Part shown: piece by piece, positions 32,734-41,438 of the stretch | Position numbering within the stretch: position 1 is the first letter of the stretch | Layout of the letters: each line of letters opens with the position of its first letter | Origin: an uncultured Lachnospiraceae bacterium | GTDB lineage: Bacteria; Bacillota; Clostridia; Lachnospirales; Lachnospiraceae | DNA: 64,000 bases | Assembly (NCBI GenBank): GCA_903789615.1 | Contig: CAIFEV010000004.1 | Span: 186,001 to 250,000 of the forward strand | Direction: 5' to 3' | Translations under genes and position numbers: made by a program | Notes under the pieces: generated by a model | Told to the model about the DNA's origin: nothing | Seen by the model: only the letters and a program-made list of their open reading frames with translations | Databases searched by the model: none

Positions 32734-34119
32734 TCAGCTTCCCGCCTTGGCTGCGAGTGCCGCTCCTCCCTGTGCAAGAAATTCATCTGCTGCCTGGGAT
32801 GCATCAATCTGTCCGTAGCAGAGTTCTTCCACTACATTATTCAGTGCCTTTCCGGCTTCCGCATATCCGTCCGGATAGGGTGGATTGATAACAGAGCAGT
32901 TCGGCTGAACAACATTATAGATGTAGTTGTAAATCTTCTGATCCGTCTCATCCAGCTGGCTCTTGATCTTGTCGGCTACATCAGAATTGATCGGAACGCC
33001 CCGCTCGCCAAGAAGGATATCATTGCAGTCGGTGCTGTTGATCAGATAATTCAGGAATTTTACAGCTTCTTCCGGATTTTTTGTGCCTGATGTCACAGAG
33101 AAGAACTGACCCGGTTTAATGAAATCAGACTTCTTCGGATCCGGGCTCGGCCATGTGGTCATCTCCAGATCCATTCCTTCTTTTGCCAGCTTGTTCATCG
33201 CTGTGTACTGGTTGGACCACATCAGAGTGTTCCATGCCGATTTATCCGGTGACGTTCCTGCCACTATCGGCGCCTGCTCGATGGAACCGATTGTGATGTC
33301 TGCGTAGACATCCGGTCCGAGCTCCCATCCTTCTTTGATTCCGTCCTCGTATACCTGGAAGTACTTCGTCAGCTGTTCTTTCGTGGCATTGAGCTTCCCG
33401 TCGCCAAAAAGGACAACGCCGTCCGATCTCAGCAGATAATTCATGGGTTCCTGAACAGTACCATAGGAAAGGTCCGTCTTATATCCTGTCTTTTCATAAA
33501 TCGTCTTTGCAGCCGCGACAAATTCATCAAGGGTCATATTGTCCTTGATTGTAACTCCGGCTTCATCAGTAATGGTCTTATTGTAAACCAGAGCCGGCGC
33601 ATTCATGCCCGCGCATATAGCGATGACTTTGCCGTCCACCGTGCCGGCTTCGAGCATATTCTTGTCCCACTTGGAGGCATCCAGGGTTCCGTTATCAATA
33701 TACGGCTTCAGATCCAGAAGCTGACCGGATTTCGCATACTGGTTAATATACTGGTAGTCCTGCTGCATGATGTCCGGTGCCTGCCCTCCGGCTGCAGCCG
33801 TTGCCATTTTCTGCCAGTAGTCATTCCACTCGGAAAACTGACCGTCAATCTTTACGCCCGGATTTTCCTCCTGATACTTTTCAATCGCTTTCGTTGTGCG
33901 CTCATTCCTCGTCTGGTTGCCCCACCAGGCAAAAACCATGCTGACATCGCCGGACGAACTGTTTCCGGAAGCTGCCGATGCTGCCGCAGTAGTTTTCTCC
34001 GCTGCTGCAGATGTCTTTGCCGCAGCACTTGTCTGGGTTCCTCCCGTACTGCCGCAGCCTGCAAGCATTCCTGCTCCCATCAGCGCAGCCATTGCAGCTG
34101 CTGCACCTCTTTTCGTCAT
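32734..34119 (-). CDS. Sugar-binding lipoprotein 2 of system B
   Basis: Binding protein of 461 residues. The lipoprotein signal ends LAGC (Cys near residue 22), followed by an Ala/Ser/Thr tether. The domain begins FAWWGNQTRNERT, and FSEWNDYWQK follows, both shared word for word with the neighbouring paralogue at 34376-35779. GAGGAGG lies before the ATG. It has its own promoter region and terminator, so it can be made separately from its twin. Confidence 0.93.
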   Translation of the reverse strand: MTKRGAAAAMAALMGAGMLAGCGSTGGTQTSAAAKTSAAAEKTTAAASAASGNSSSGDVSMVFAWWGNQTRNERTTKAIEKYQEENPGVKIDGQFSEWNDYWQKMATAAAGGQAPDIMQQDYQYINQYAKSGQLLDLKPYIDNGTLDASKWDKNMLEAGTVDGKVIAICAGMNAPALVYNKTITDEAGVTIKDNMTLDEFVAAAKTIYEKTGYKTDLSYGTVQEPMNYLLRSDGVVLFGDGKLNATKEQLTKYFQVYEDGIKEGWELGPDVYADITIGSIEQAPIVAGTSPDKSAWNTLMWSNQYTAMNKLAKEGMDLEMTTWPSPDPKKSDFIKPGQFFSVTSGTKNPEEAVKFLNYLINSTDCNDILLGERGVPINSDVADKIKSQLDETDQKIYNYIYNVVQPNCSVINPPYPDGYAEAGKALNNVVEELCYGQIDASQAADEFLAQGGAALAAKAGS

Positions 34120-34165
34120 ATAAAAGCCTCCTCACGAGCTAATATTTTATATTACATAGAATAGT

Positions 34166-34223
34166 CCGACTTTCATTTCCTTTCAAGGTGAAAAAACCGA
34201 CTAATTTGGTCATATTGCCGACT
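34166..34223 (-). promoter_or_regulatory. Three AGTCGG direct repeats before second binding-protein gene
   Basis: On the minus strand AGTCGG occurs at 34218-34223, 34197-34202 and 34166-34171, spaced 21 and 31 bases (two and three helical turns). Two copies are extended to TAGTCGG. They resemble the AGTAGG boxes of the other two system B promoters. The -10 is uncertain (TATTCT at 34158-34163 or TATAAA at 34146-34151). Confidence 0.5.
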
Positions 34224-34276
34224 ATTAAAAATTTCATCATAGCCATTTTATGCAATTTGCCTTTTCAAATTCTCAT

Positions 34277-34345
34277 GCCAGGAAAGAAAGTCTGAATGCA
34301 GACTTTTATTTTTCAATAAAAAGAGGAAGGACTGTACGTCCTTCC
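34277..34345 (-). terminator. Two hairpins after first binding-protein gene of system B
   Basis: GGAAGGAC/GTCCTTCC (34325-34332 with 34338-34345) is followed on the minus strand by TCTTTTTATT and is a good intrinsic terminator 30 bases after the stop. A second perfect stem AAAGTCTG/CAGACTTT (34287-34294 with 34299-34306) lies beyond; its T-run is on the plus strand, so it may act against transcripts from the other side. Confidence 0.75.
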
Positions 34346-34375
34346 CCTCAAGCAGCTGTGAACCCCAGCCTTATG

Positions 34376-35779
34376 TTACTTGCTTGCTGCCGCCTTGGCC
34401 GCCAGAGCTGCCGTTCCCTGATCCACAAGATCCTGGCCGGCCTGTTCTGCCGTCTCCTGCCCGTAGCATACTGCCTCGAGAATCGTGTTCAGAGCCTTGC
34501 CGGCTTCCGTGTATCCGTCCGGATACGGCGGGTTGATGTCGGAGCAGTTCTTCGCAACAACGTCGTTGACAAATGTATATGTCTTCTGATCGTTCTCAGA
34601 GAGCTGAGCCGATACCTTGGACGCGATGTCGCTGTTCATCGGAATTCCGCGCTCACCGAGCAGGATGTTGTTCGCATCCTCGCTGTTGGTCAGCCAGTTG
34701 ATAAATGCCGCTGCAGCCTTCGGGTTCTTAGCGCTTGCGGATACCGAGAAGAACTGGCTCGGCTTCAGGAAATCCGACTTCTTCGGATCTGCGCTCGGCC
34801 ATGTGGTCATCTGCATGTCCTGGCCTTCCTTGGCTGCCTTGAGAACCGCCACATACTGGTTGGACCAGCAGAAAGTGCACCAGGACTGATTCTCCGGGTT
34901 ATCACCGTATACGAGCGGATCCTGCTCTACAGAGCCGATGGTAATCTCCGCGAATACGGTCGGGGAAAGCATCCAGCCGTCCTTCTCTCCGTCCTCGTAG
35001 ATCTTGAAGTACTTCGCGAGATTCTCGGGCTTTGCGTCCACCTTGCCGGTGTTGAAGAGAATCGAACCGTCCGCGCGGCTCCAGTAGCTGAAGATCTCCT
35101 GCGCCGTACCGTACTGGATGTTCGTCTTGTAACCGGTCGTCTCGTAGATCTTCTTGCTCGCCTCGATGAACTCATCGATGGACATGTTGTCTTTGATAGT
35201 CACACCGGCCTTGTCCGTGATCGCCTTGTCATATACGAGCGCCGGAGCGTTGATGCCGGCGCAGACAGCAACCAGCTTTCCGTTCATTGTTCCGGCATTG
35301 ATCATGTTCTGATTCCACTTGGACGTGTCGATCGTTCCGTCCTTTGTGAATTCCGTCAGGTCATACAGAAGTCCGGTGTTCATGTACTGATTCAGATACT
35401 GGTAGTCCATCTGGATAATGTCCGGAAGCGCGTTGCCGGCCGAGTTGGTCGCAAGCTTCTGCCAGTAGTCATTCCACTCCGAGAACTGTCCCTCAATCTT
35501 CACACCCGGATTCTGTTCCTGGTATTTCGTGATCGCGTTGGAAGTTCTCTCGTTTCTGGTCTGGTTGCCCCACCAGGCAAATACCATGTTCGTATCGCCT
35601 GAAGAAGAGCTGCCGGAAGCCGCCTTTGTCGTGGTGGCGCTGCCCGATGCTGCCGTTGTTGTCGTGCTTCCTGATGCTGCGCTTGTCGTACCGCCTGACG
35701 AACTTCCGCAACCTGCAAGAAGTCCTGCGCCCATGGCAGCTGCCAGAGCCGCAGCTGCGCCTCTCTTAAGTTTGCTCAT
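34376..35779 (-). CDS. Sugar-binding lipoprotein 1 of system B
   Basis: Binding protein of 467 residues. The signal ends LAGC, followed by a Ser/Thr/Gly tether with Thr runs. The domain shares long runs with the next gene, which indicates a tandem duplication. ATG 35779 lies after GGAGGGAAAAAC; a 14-codon upstream frame is dismissed. It is the first gene of system B and has a promoter with an ACCTAC element. Confidence 0.93.
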   Translation of the reverse strand: MSKLKRGAAAALAAAMGAGLLAGCGSSSGGTTSAASGSTTTTAASGSATTTKAASGSSSSGDTNMVFAWWGNQTRNERTSNAITKYQEQNPGVKIEGQFSEWNDYWQKLATNSAGNALPDIIQMDYQYLNQYMNTGLLYDLTEFTKDGTIDTSKWNQNMINAGTMNGKLVAVCAGINAPALVYDKAITDKAGVTIKDNMSIDEFIEASKKIYETTGYKTNIQYGTAQEIFSYWSRADGSILFNTGKVDAKPENLAKYFKIYEDGEKDGWMLSPTVFAEITIGSVEQDPLVYGDNPENQSWCTFCWSNQYVAVLKAAKEGQDMQMTTWPSADPKKSDFLKPSQFFSVSASAKNPKAAAAFINWLTNSEDANNILLGERGIPMNSDIASKVSAQLSENDQKTYTFVNDVVAKNCSDINPPYPDGYTEAGKALNTILEAVCYGQETAEQAGQDLVDQGTAALAAKAAASK

Positions 35780-35836
35780 GTTTTTCCCTCCAGGAATAAA
35801 ATGAAAATGATGGTAAAACACTCAAATCATGAATTA

Positions 35837-35904
35837 ATTATATCCGGCGTTCCAAACGAAAGGGTATATAAAAAAATGACCTGGTTGAACAAATTACCTA
35901 CTTT
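35837..35904 (-). promoter_or_regulatory. Promoter of first binding-protein gene with ACCTAC element
   Basis: Minus-strand -10 TATAAT at 35837-35842 with no good -35. The plus-strand element GTTG-nn-CAAATTACCTACTTT lies at 35884-35904, its ACCTAC starting 54 bases beyond the -10. The related sequence before the permease operon has the same 54-base spacing. A weaker ACCTGG copy is at 35879-35884. Confidence 0.6.
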
Positions 35905-35956
35905 CAGCCAGATCATATACCAATTTTCATACACATTTGACAAATGCCGGGAGCTG

Positions 35957-36373
35957 TCACCGTCTTGCAACATGCAGGCTCCCGAGGAAGTACAGAATCA
36001 TGAGAAGAACATCTGCGCTGATGAGCAGCGAATAGCCGGTCCGCATGCTGGTGATCACGAGCAGAACAAGAAGTGCTGCGGAAATAACCGTGGAGAGAAG
36101 GCGGCGGTTCGTGAGGCCGGAAACACCCAGCAGCAGATAAATCACACCGAACACAACGGTGATCGCCGCCAGCATCATATCCTGCCCGCCAAACGAGCGG
36201 ATGGCGCTCCAGGTGAGCAGCCGGTCCAGGCAAATATCCAGAATCGCGCGGATATCGGCTGCAGAAGCGCTGCGGGAGTACAGAGCCGTGCAGATACCCG
36301 ATGCCAGAAGTACAATGCCCAGAAGCACAGAGAAGATCGATGTCCATCTCAGAAGCAGATTGGTTTTGCGCAT
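35957..36373 (-). CDS. Small four-helix membrane protein, unknown function
   Basis: Protein of 138 residues with four predicted membrane segments at about 10-32, 66-87, 92-110 and 113-133 and a basic N terminus. AGAGGGAAATCATTT precedes the ATG. No family was recognised. It lies between the system B binding protein and the divergent uracil permease, with its own candidate -10. It ends about 115 bases before the system B promoter. Confidence 0.75.
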   Translation of the reverse strand: MRKTNLLLRWTSIFSVLLGIVLLASGICTALYSRSASAADIRAILDICLDRLLTWSAIRSFGGQDMMLAAITVVFGVIYLLLGVSGLTNRRLLSTVISAALLVLLVITSMRTGYSLLISADVLLMILYFLGSLHVARR

Positions 36374-36408
36374 AAATGATTTCCCTCTTTATAATCTGTT
36401 GAATGTCC

Positions 36409-36471
36409 GCCGGAGAAGTATGGAATCCTCAGGATCCTCTCTCACGCTCCGGCACGGTTATTCTAATTATA
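36409..36471 (-). promoter_or_regulatory. -10 box and hairpin leader of the small membrane protein gene
   Basis: TATAAT on the minus strand at 36466-36471, about 95 bases before the ATG. The leader can form a seven-base stem GCCGGAG/CTCCGGC (36409-36415 with 36447-36453). No known riboswitch was recognised in it. Confidence 0.4.
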
Positions 36472-36533
36472 AACGACCCGGTCAAAAAGAAAACCCCTGT
36501 GCGCCCGGACTTTCTTTTTTCTCCTCATTGCTC

Positions 36534-36539
36534 TATACT
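36534..36539 (+). promoter_or_regulatory. -10 box before uracil permease gene
   Basis: TATACT 50 bases before the ATG; no clear -35. The transcript leader is too short to hold a purine riboswitch or a PyrR attenuator. Confidence 0.45.
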
Positions 36540-36589
36540 TTTAAAAGTTTGAGTTGAAAAACCATACGCACAACAGGGAGGGAAAACGT

Positions 36590-37987
36590 ATGAGTAAAGA
36601 CAGGATACGGATCGGCGAAGAACCGATCTATGACGCACGGCAGCTGGGAGCGGGAAGAGTTCTCATCCTGGCATTTCAGCACCTTTTCGCAATGTTCGGC
36701 GCGACGGTGCTCGTCCCGGTTCTGACCGGCATCTCCGTGAGTGACACACTGCTGTTCGCAGGAGTCGGCACACTTCTGTTCCATCTGCTGTCAAAAGGAA
36801 AGGTACCGGCATTCCTGGGTTCCTCCTTTGCTTTCCTGGCCGGATATGCCGCCATCGCGCCGCACGGCGAGCCGGAACTTCTTCCGTACGCGTGCTTCGG
36901 CGTTGCGTGTTCGGGTCTGCTGTACCTGCTGCTGGCCGCGCTTTTCAGAATTTTTACCGCCAACCGGGTTATGCGATATTTCCCTCCGATCGTGACAGGG
37001 CCGATCATCATCGCCATCGGCCTGAATCTCTCAAAGTCCGCGATTGACAACTGTTCCACCCACTGGTGGATCGCACTCACGGCCATCGTCATCATCGTTG
37101 TCTGCAACATCTGGGGAATCGGCATGGTGAAAGTGATCCCGGTCATCCTCGGCGTCATCGGCTCCTACATCGCAGCAGCCATCGCGGGCGTGATCGATTT
37201 CACACCGGTTGCGGAAGCTGCCTGGTTCGGGAACCCTGTCGATTACAGCCGTACGGTCTTTTCCATCTTTACGGGCGGCCATGTGAACACCGGCCTGCTC
37301 GTGACGTCGGCCGTCACGATCGTCCCGATCGCCTTCGCCACGATGATGGAGCACATCGGAGACATCTCGGCCATCTCTTCCACGGCAGGCCGCAACTTCA
37401 TCAAGGACCCGGGTCTTCACAGAACGCTGACCGGCGACGGACTCGCGACCATCATCGCATCGTTATTCGGTGCACCGGCCAACACCACATACGGCGAAAA
37501 CACCGGCGTACTCACGCTGACGAAGGTCTATGACCCGATGGTCATCCGCATCACCGCAGTTCTTGCAATCCTGCTCTCCTTCTGTCCGAAGTTCGCCGCC
37601 GTCATTGAGGTTATGCCGGCCGCGACCATGGGCGGCATATCTCTTGTACTCTACGGCATGATCTCCGCCGTCGGCGTGCGCAACATCGTCGAGACCCGGG
37701 TGGACTTCAGCAAAAGCCGCAATGTGATCATCGCGGCCCTGATCCTGGTACTCTCGATCGGCATCAACTATTCCGCCGCCGGTGCAATCGATCTGACGGC
37801 AGGAGGAGTGACGGTCAGCTTTTCGGGGCTGGCGGTCGGTTCGCTGGTCGGCATCATCCTGAACGCGATTCTTCCCGGCAAGGACTACCGGTTTGACAAC
37901 GACGAGCCAAACAGCACCGGTGTTGATTTCGAAGCCGCGCAGGGTGAGACGTTGAGCGAAATCAAAGAAGCAGAAAACAAGAAGTGA
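36590..37987 (+). CDS. uraA: Uracil permease (NCS2 family, UraA/PyrP type)
   Basis: Membrane carrier of 465 residues with about 12-14 membrane helices that imports uracil with protons. The NCS2 signature is present as GAPANTTYGENTGV, the form typical of uracil rather than xanthine carriers, and the helix with GDISAISS matches the substrate-binding region. ATG 36590 lies eight bases after GGGAGG; a 12-codon extension is dismissed. It is followed by the YesM-type kinase gene with only a 30-base gap and no terminator, so the three genes may form one transcript. Confidence 0.92.
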   Translation: MSKDRIRIGEEPIYDARQLGAGRVLILAFQHLFAMFGATVLVPVLTGISVSDTLLFAGVGTLLFHLLSKGKVPAFLGSSFAFLAGYAAIAPHGEPELLPYACFGVACSGLLYLLLAALFRIFTANRVMRYFPPIVTGPIIIAIGLNLSKSAIDNCSTHWWIALTAIVIIVVCNIWGIGMVKVIPVILGVIGSYIAAAIAGVIDFTPVAEAAWFGNPVDYSRTVFSIFTGGHVNTGLLVTSAVTIVPIAFATMMEHIGDISAISSTAGRNFIKDPGLHRTLTGDGLATIIASLFGAPANTTYGENTGVLTLTKVYDPMVIRITAVLAILLSFCPKFAAVIEVMPAATMGGISLVLYGMISAVGVRNIVETRVDFSKSRNVIIAALILVLSIGINYSAAGAIDLTAGGVTVSFSGLAVGSLVGIILNAILPGKDYRFDNDEPNSTGVDFEAAQGETLSEIKEAENKK

Positions 37988-38017
37988 TACGACACTGGTC
38001 AGGAATGCGAGGCAGAT

Positions 38018-39853
38018 ATGAAGAAAGCAACGGGCAAAAGCAGGCTGCACCGGAAGTTTACAAATCTTCCGCTGCGGAAAAAATTCCTGTCTATTCTCCT
38101 GCTGTACTCGACGGTTGTCATCCTGCTCTTCACCGTCTGCTACCGTCTCCTGGCATCCGCCTACGACAAGGTGTCTTACCGTTCCTTTGCCGCCAACCTC
38201 AATTTCACCGGTTCTTCCATTCACGACAGACTGCAGCAGGCGGAGAGTCTTTCCTACACGATTCTTGCCGCATCGCAGGTCCAGGAGGCTTTGAGTTCGC
38301 TTCAGGAAGAGGAAGAACCGACTGCCCGTACGGCGTCGGTCGTGTACAACACGCTGACCTCCTATCTTCTGACGATGTTCGAAACAAACCGGGGCTCCAT
38401 CTCCTACATCGCGATCCGCACCGATAACAATGTCTATACCACCAGCCCCTACACAAAAGACATCGATCTTTCGATCCTGACATCGGCCGAGGCGCAGGCA
38501 AAAGCCGCCAACGGCGCCGTCTGCTGGGTCATGGGGTCGGAGAATTCCGATTACCTGTATCTGGTCCGGGAAATCCGCAAGATTGACGGCATGGCTCTGG
38601 ACGATCTGGGGTGCATCGTCATCGCGCTGGACGTGTCCGCTCTTCTCTCGGAGTCCGACATCATGATCCGCAATTTCGGCCAGTACAACACCGTTTTAAG
38701 TTACAAATCATCCGTACGTGTCAACCTGTCCGATGAGACAGCCTCGGTTCCGGATGAGGTCCGGCACATGGAGCCCGGCAGCTATGCGCGACTTCGCGCC
38801 GGCGGGCACGACTACTTCGCCGCCTGCTCGTACGTACCGGAATTCAGCGATTTCACCATCGCCGCTTTCATTCCGTACGATGCCATCACCAGCAACCTGT
38901 ACCGCACCGTTATTCTGATCTTTATTGTCATCCTTCTCGGTGTGCTGATTCTGCTTCAGTTCACCGACCGTCTGATTGACTCGGTCCTGGTTCACATCGA
39001 CCGCCTGGTGGAAAAAATCCACGCATTTTCCCTGCAGAGGCCTGCCCCTGAGGGAATGCCCGATTACAGTGACCGGAAAGATGAGATCGGCGTTCTGCAC
39101 CGGCAGTTTGACGACATGACGCACCAGATCACGACACTCATCGACCAGAACTACAAAAATGAGATTCTGTACCGCGACGCTCAGATCTGGTCCCTGGAAG
39201 CCCAGATCAACCCTCACTTCCTGTACAACACGCTGGACACGATCTACTGGAAGGCCCAGCTCTCCGGCAGTGAGGAGATCTCGCAGATGGCAGAATCTCT
39301 GGGCAAGATGCTGCGCGCCACACTCTCCTCGCACAAGTCCCTGATCCCGCTGAAAGAAGAACTTTCTCTCATCCGCTCCTACATCACCATTCAGGAGATC
39401 CGGTACAACAACCGCCTTGTGTTTACATTTGCCGTGGATGAGGGGACGGAAGAAGCACTGATTCCGACGCTTTCTCTTCAGCCTCTCGTGGAAAATGCGA
39501 TAAAATACGGTCTGGAGGAGATGATCGGCACCTGTCACATCACCGTGCAGGCCAGTCACATAGAGAAAGACCTTGTGTGCCGAGTCAAAAATGACGGCTC
39601 CGTCTTTCAGGAGGATCTGCTCGCACACCTGCAGGAAGGTCAGAAAAAGCAGCCGGAAGACAGGCGATCCGGCCACGGATTTGGTATCGGACTTCTGAAT
39701 ATCCAGACGAGAATTCATCTGCTCTTCGGGGATTCCTGCGGGCTTTCCCTGACCAACGAGAACGGATTTGCCGTGGCCTCCATCCGGATTCCGTTTCAGA
39801 CATCCGTTACGGATACAAACCATACAGAAGACAGTTCCGGGACAAGGAGTTGA
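38018..39853 (+). CDS. YesM-type sensor histidine kinase (system B)
   Basis: Membrane kinase of 611 residues. Membrane segments at about 23-45 and 298-316 enclose an extracellular sensor domain. A HAMP-like stretch follows, then His400 in QINPHFLYNTLDTIYW and the ATPase with SLQPLVENAIKYGLEE and GHGFGIGLLNIQTRI. GAGGCAGAT precedes the ATG. Its partner regulator starts four bases downstream. Position opposite system B suggests it senses that system's sugar. Confidence 0.93.
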   Translation: MKKATGKSRLHRKFTNLPLRKKFLSILLLYSTVVILLFTVCYRLLASAYDKVSYRSFAANLNFTGSSIHDRLQQAESLSYTILAASQVQEALSSLQEEEEPTARTASVVYNTLTSYLLTMFETNRGSISYIAIRTDNNVYTTSPYTKDIDLSILTSAEAQAKAANGAVCWVMGSENSDYLYLVREIRKIDGMALDDLGCIVIALDVSALLSESDIMIRNFGQYNTVLSYKSSVRVNLSDETASVPDEVRHMEPGSYARLRAGGHDYFAACSYVPEFSDFTIAAFIPYDAITSNLYRTVILIFIVILLGVLILLQFTDRLIDSVLVHIDRLVEKIHAFSLQRPAPEGMPDYSDRKDEIGVLHRQFDDMTHQITTLIDQNYKNEILYRDAQIWSLEAQINPHFLYNTLDTIYWKAQLSGSEEISQMAESLGKMLRATLSSHKSLIPLKEELSLIRSYITIQEIRYNNRLVFTFAVDEGTEEALIPTLSLQPLVENAIKYGLEEMIGTCHITVQASHIEKDLVCRVKNDGSVFQEDLLAHLQEGQKKQPEDRRSGHGFGIGLLNIQTRIHLLFGDSCGLSLTNENGFAVASIRIPFQTSVTDTNHTEDSSGTRS

Positions 39854-39856
39854 TAA

Positions 39857-41371
39857 ATGCAGAAAATCATGATCGTCGACGATGAGCCGATAATTCTGGA
39901 AGGCATTTCAAAAATGATCGACTGGGAATCCATCGGCGCTACGCTGACCGGGACCTACAGCAACGGCGTGGACGCCATGACCGCCATCACCGAAGACCCG
40001 CCGGACGTGTGCATCGCGGATATCCGGATGCCGGGGATGAGCGGGCTCGACCTGATCCGCAACTGCAGCGAGCTGCACCTGGACACGCAGTTCATCATTC
40101 TTTCCGGATACAGTGAATTCGAGTACGCCCAGCAGAGCATGAAATACGGCGTCCGGCATTACCTTCTGAAGCCCTGCAGCAAGGACGACATCGCGAAAGC
40201 CACGGCCGAAGCTCTGCAGGACGCGCGGAAGGCCAAGGAAAAGCACCCGGTCGACAATGAAGTCTTTATGCTGCACGACGCCGCCAGACAGGGCGTCATG
40301 GCCTCCATCATCAATGAGGCGATGTTCAGGGATCAGCCAATAGACGAGCTCATCCGGCAGTACGAGGCGTATTTTGACTTTGACCACTTCGCCTTCCGGC
40401 TCTTTTACATTTATTATCTCCCGCCGGAAAAGCTCGGGGATTTTCTGTCGGAACTGAAAGAGGAATATACCCGGCGCATGCCGCAGGTGACGCTCTACTC
40501 CGTCTACGTCCGCAACACCTATATGCTGATGTATTCTGACCCGAAGATGGAAACCGGATACGTGACCAATTTTCTCTCGCGCGTGAAAGGCGATTTCGGA
40601 CCGACAACGCTTGAGTGGGAAGACACTACTGTCCCGGACGGCCGCAGACTTGTTGAGGTTCTAATCGGCAAAATCCGCCGGTACGGAAGCTTCTATTACA
40701 TAAACAATTTCCAGCCGTTCATGGAGATCAACTACACCGGGATCTCGCATCAGATTGAGAGTCTGTATGAAAAAGCACAGCACGGAACGCAGGAAGACGA
40801 ACAGAACCTGATCGCGGCCTTCGGCGCCATCCGGGATCCGGTTCTCTACCGGCAGATGGCCGTGAGTTTTCTGCTCAAGATAACCAATGACACGGCCGAG
40901 AGCTATGCCATAATTGAATGGCTCAAGGGAATCGAGACGGAAAATTCCATCGAAGTCCTGCACGCCAAGGTAAGTGAGAAAATCCATGAAATCCTCGAAG
41001 CACGCCGCAAAGAGAAGGGAGCCGATGACAGCCTTACCGAACGGATCTGTGATTACGTCAACCGCAACATTGACAACCCGCTCCTGACGCTAAAGTATAT
41101 CTGCGAGCAGTACCTGTATATGAACGTGGACTATGTCTCCCGGAAGTTCCATCACGAGATGGGGCAGAAATTCTCCGCTTATCTCACCGACGTGCGGATT
41201 AACCGGGCGCAGAAGATTCTTGAAAACACCCCGAACGTCCTGATCGCCGACGTCGCCGAAAAGATCGGATTCGGCAACAATCCGCAGTACTTCTCGCAGC
41301 TCTTCCGAAAGAAAACCGGGATCACGCCGAGCATGTATGCCGAGCAGGTCAAGGAAAAGAAACGCAAATAA
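39857..41371 (+). CDS. YesN-type response regulator, long form (system B)
   Basis: Regulator of 504 residues. The receiver has IVDDEP, phospho-acceptor Asp55 in IADIRMP and Lys in YLLKP. A middle segment of about 250 residues follows that is not recognised. The C-terminal AraC domain has two helix-turn-helix units, ending YVSRKFHHEMGQ and GFGNNPQYFSQLFRKKTG. It likely binds direct repeats before the system B genes. A bidirectional terminator follows. Confidence 0.93.
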   Translation: MQKIMIVDDEPIILEGISKMIDWESIGATLTGTYSNGVDAMTAITEDPPDVCIADIRMPGMSGLDLIRNCSELHLDTQFIILSGYSEFEYAQQSMKYGVRHYLLKPCSKDDIAKATAEALQDARKAKEKHPVDNEVFMLHDAARQGVMASIINEAMFRDQPIDELIRQYEAYFDFDHFAFRLFYIYYLPPEKLGDFLSELKEEYTRRMPQVTLYSVYVRNTYMLMYSDPKMETGYVTNFLSRVKGDFGPTTLEWEDTTVPDGRRLVEVLIGKIRRYGSFYYINNFQPFMEINYTGISHQIESLYEKAQHGTQEDEQNLIAAFGAIRDPVLYRQMAVSFLLKITNDTAESYAIIEWLKGIETENSIEVLHAKVSEKIHEILEARRKEKGADDSLTERICDYVNRNIDNPLLTLKYICEQYLYMNVDYVSRKFHHEMGQKFSAYLTDVRINRAQKILENTPNVLIADVAEKIGFGNNPQYFSQLFRKKTGITPSMYAEQVKEKKRK

Positions 41372-41376
41372 ACAAC

Positions 41377-41418
41377 AATCCCGCAGAGGACGGCTTTCCG
41401 GCTGTCTCCCGCGGGATT
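41377..41418. terminator. Bidirectional terminator between regulator gene and carB
   Basis: Outer stem AATCCCGC/GCGGGATT (41377-41384 with 41411-41418) and an inner GAC-GGC/GCT-GTC stem. TTTTC follows on the plus strand; TTGTTGTTT follows on the minus strand. It serves the two convergent genes. Confidence 0.8.
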
Positions 41419-41438
41419 TTCATATGTTTCCGTTTTTA

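Noticed and set aside
36534-36589. Purine or pyrimidine riboswitch before uraA
   Set aside because: Only about 50 bases lie between the -10 and the ATG, too few for a known class, and no terminator stem is present.
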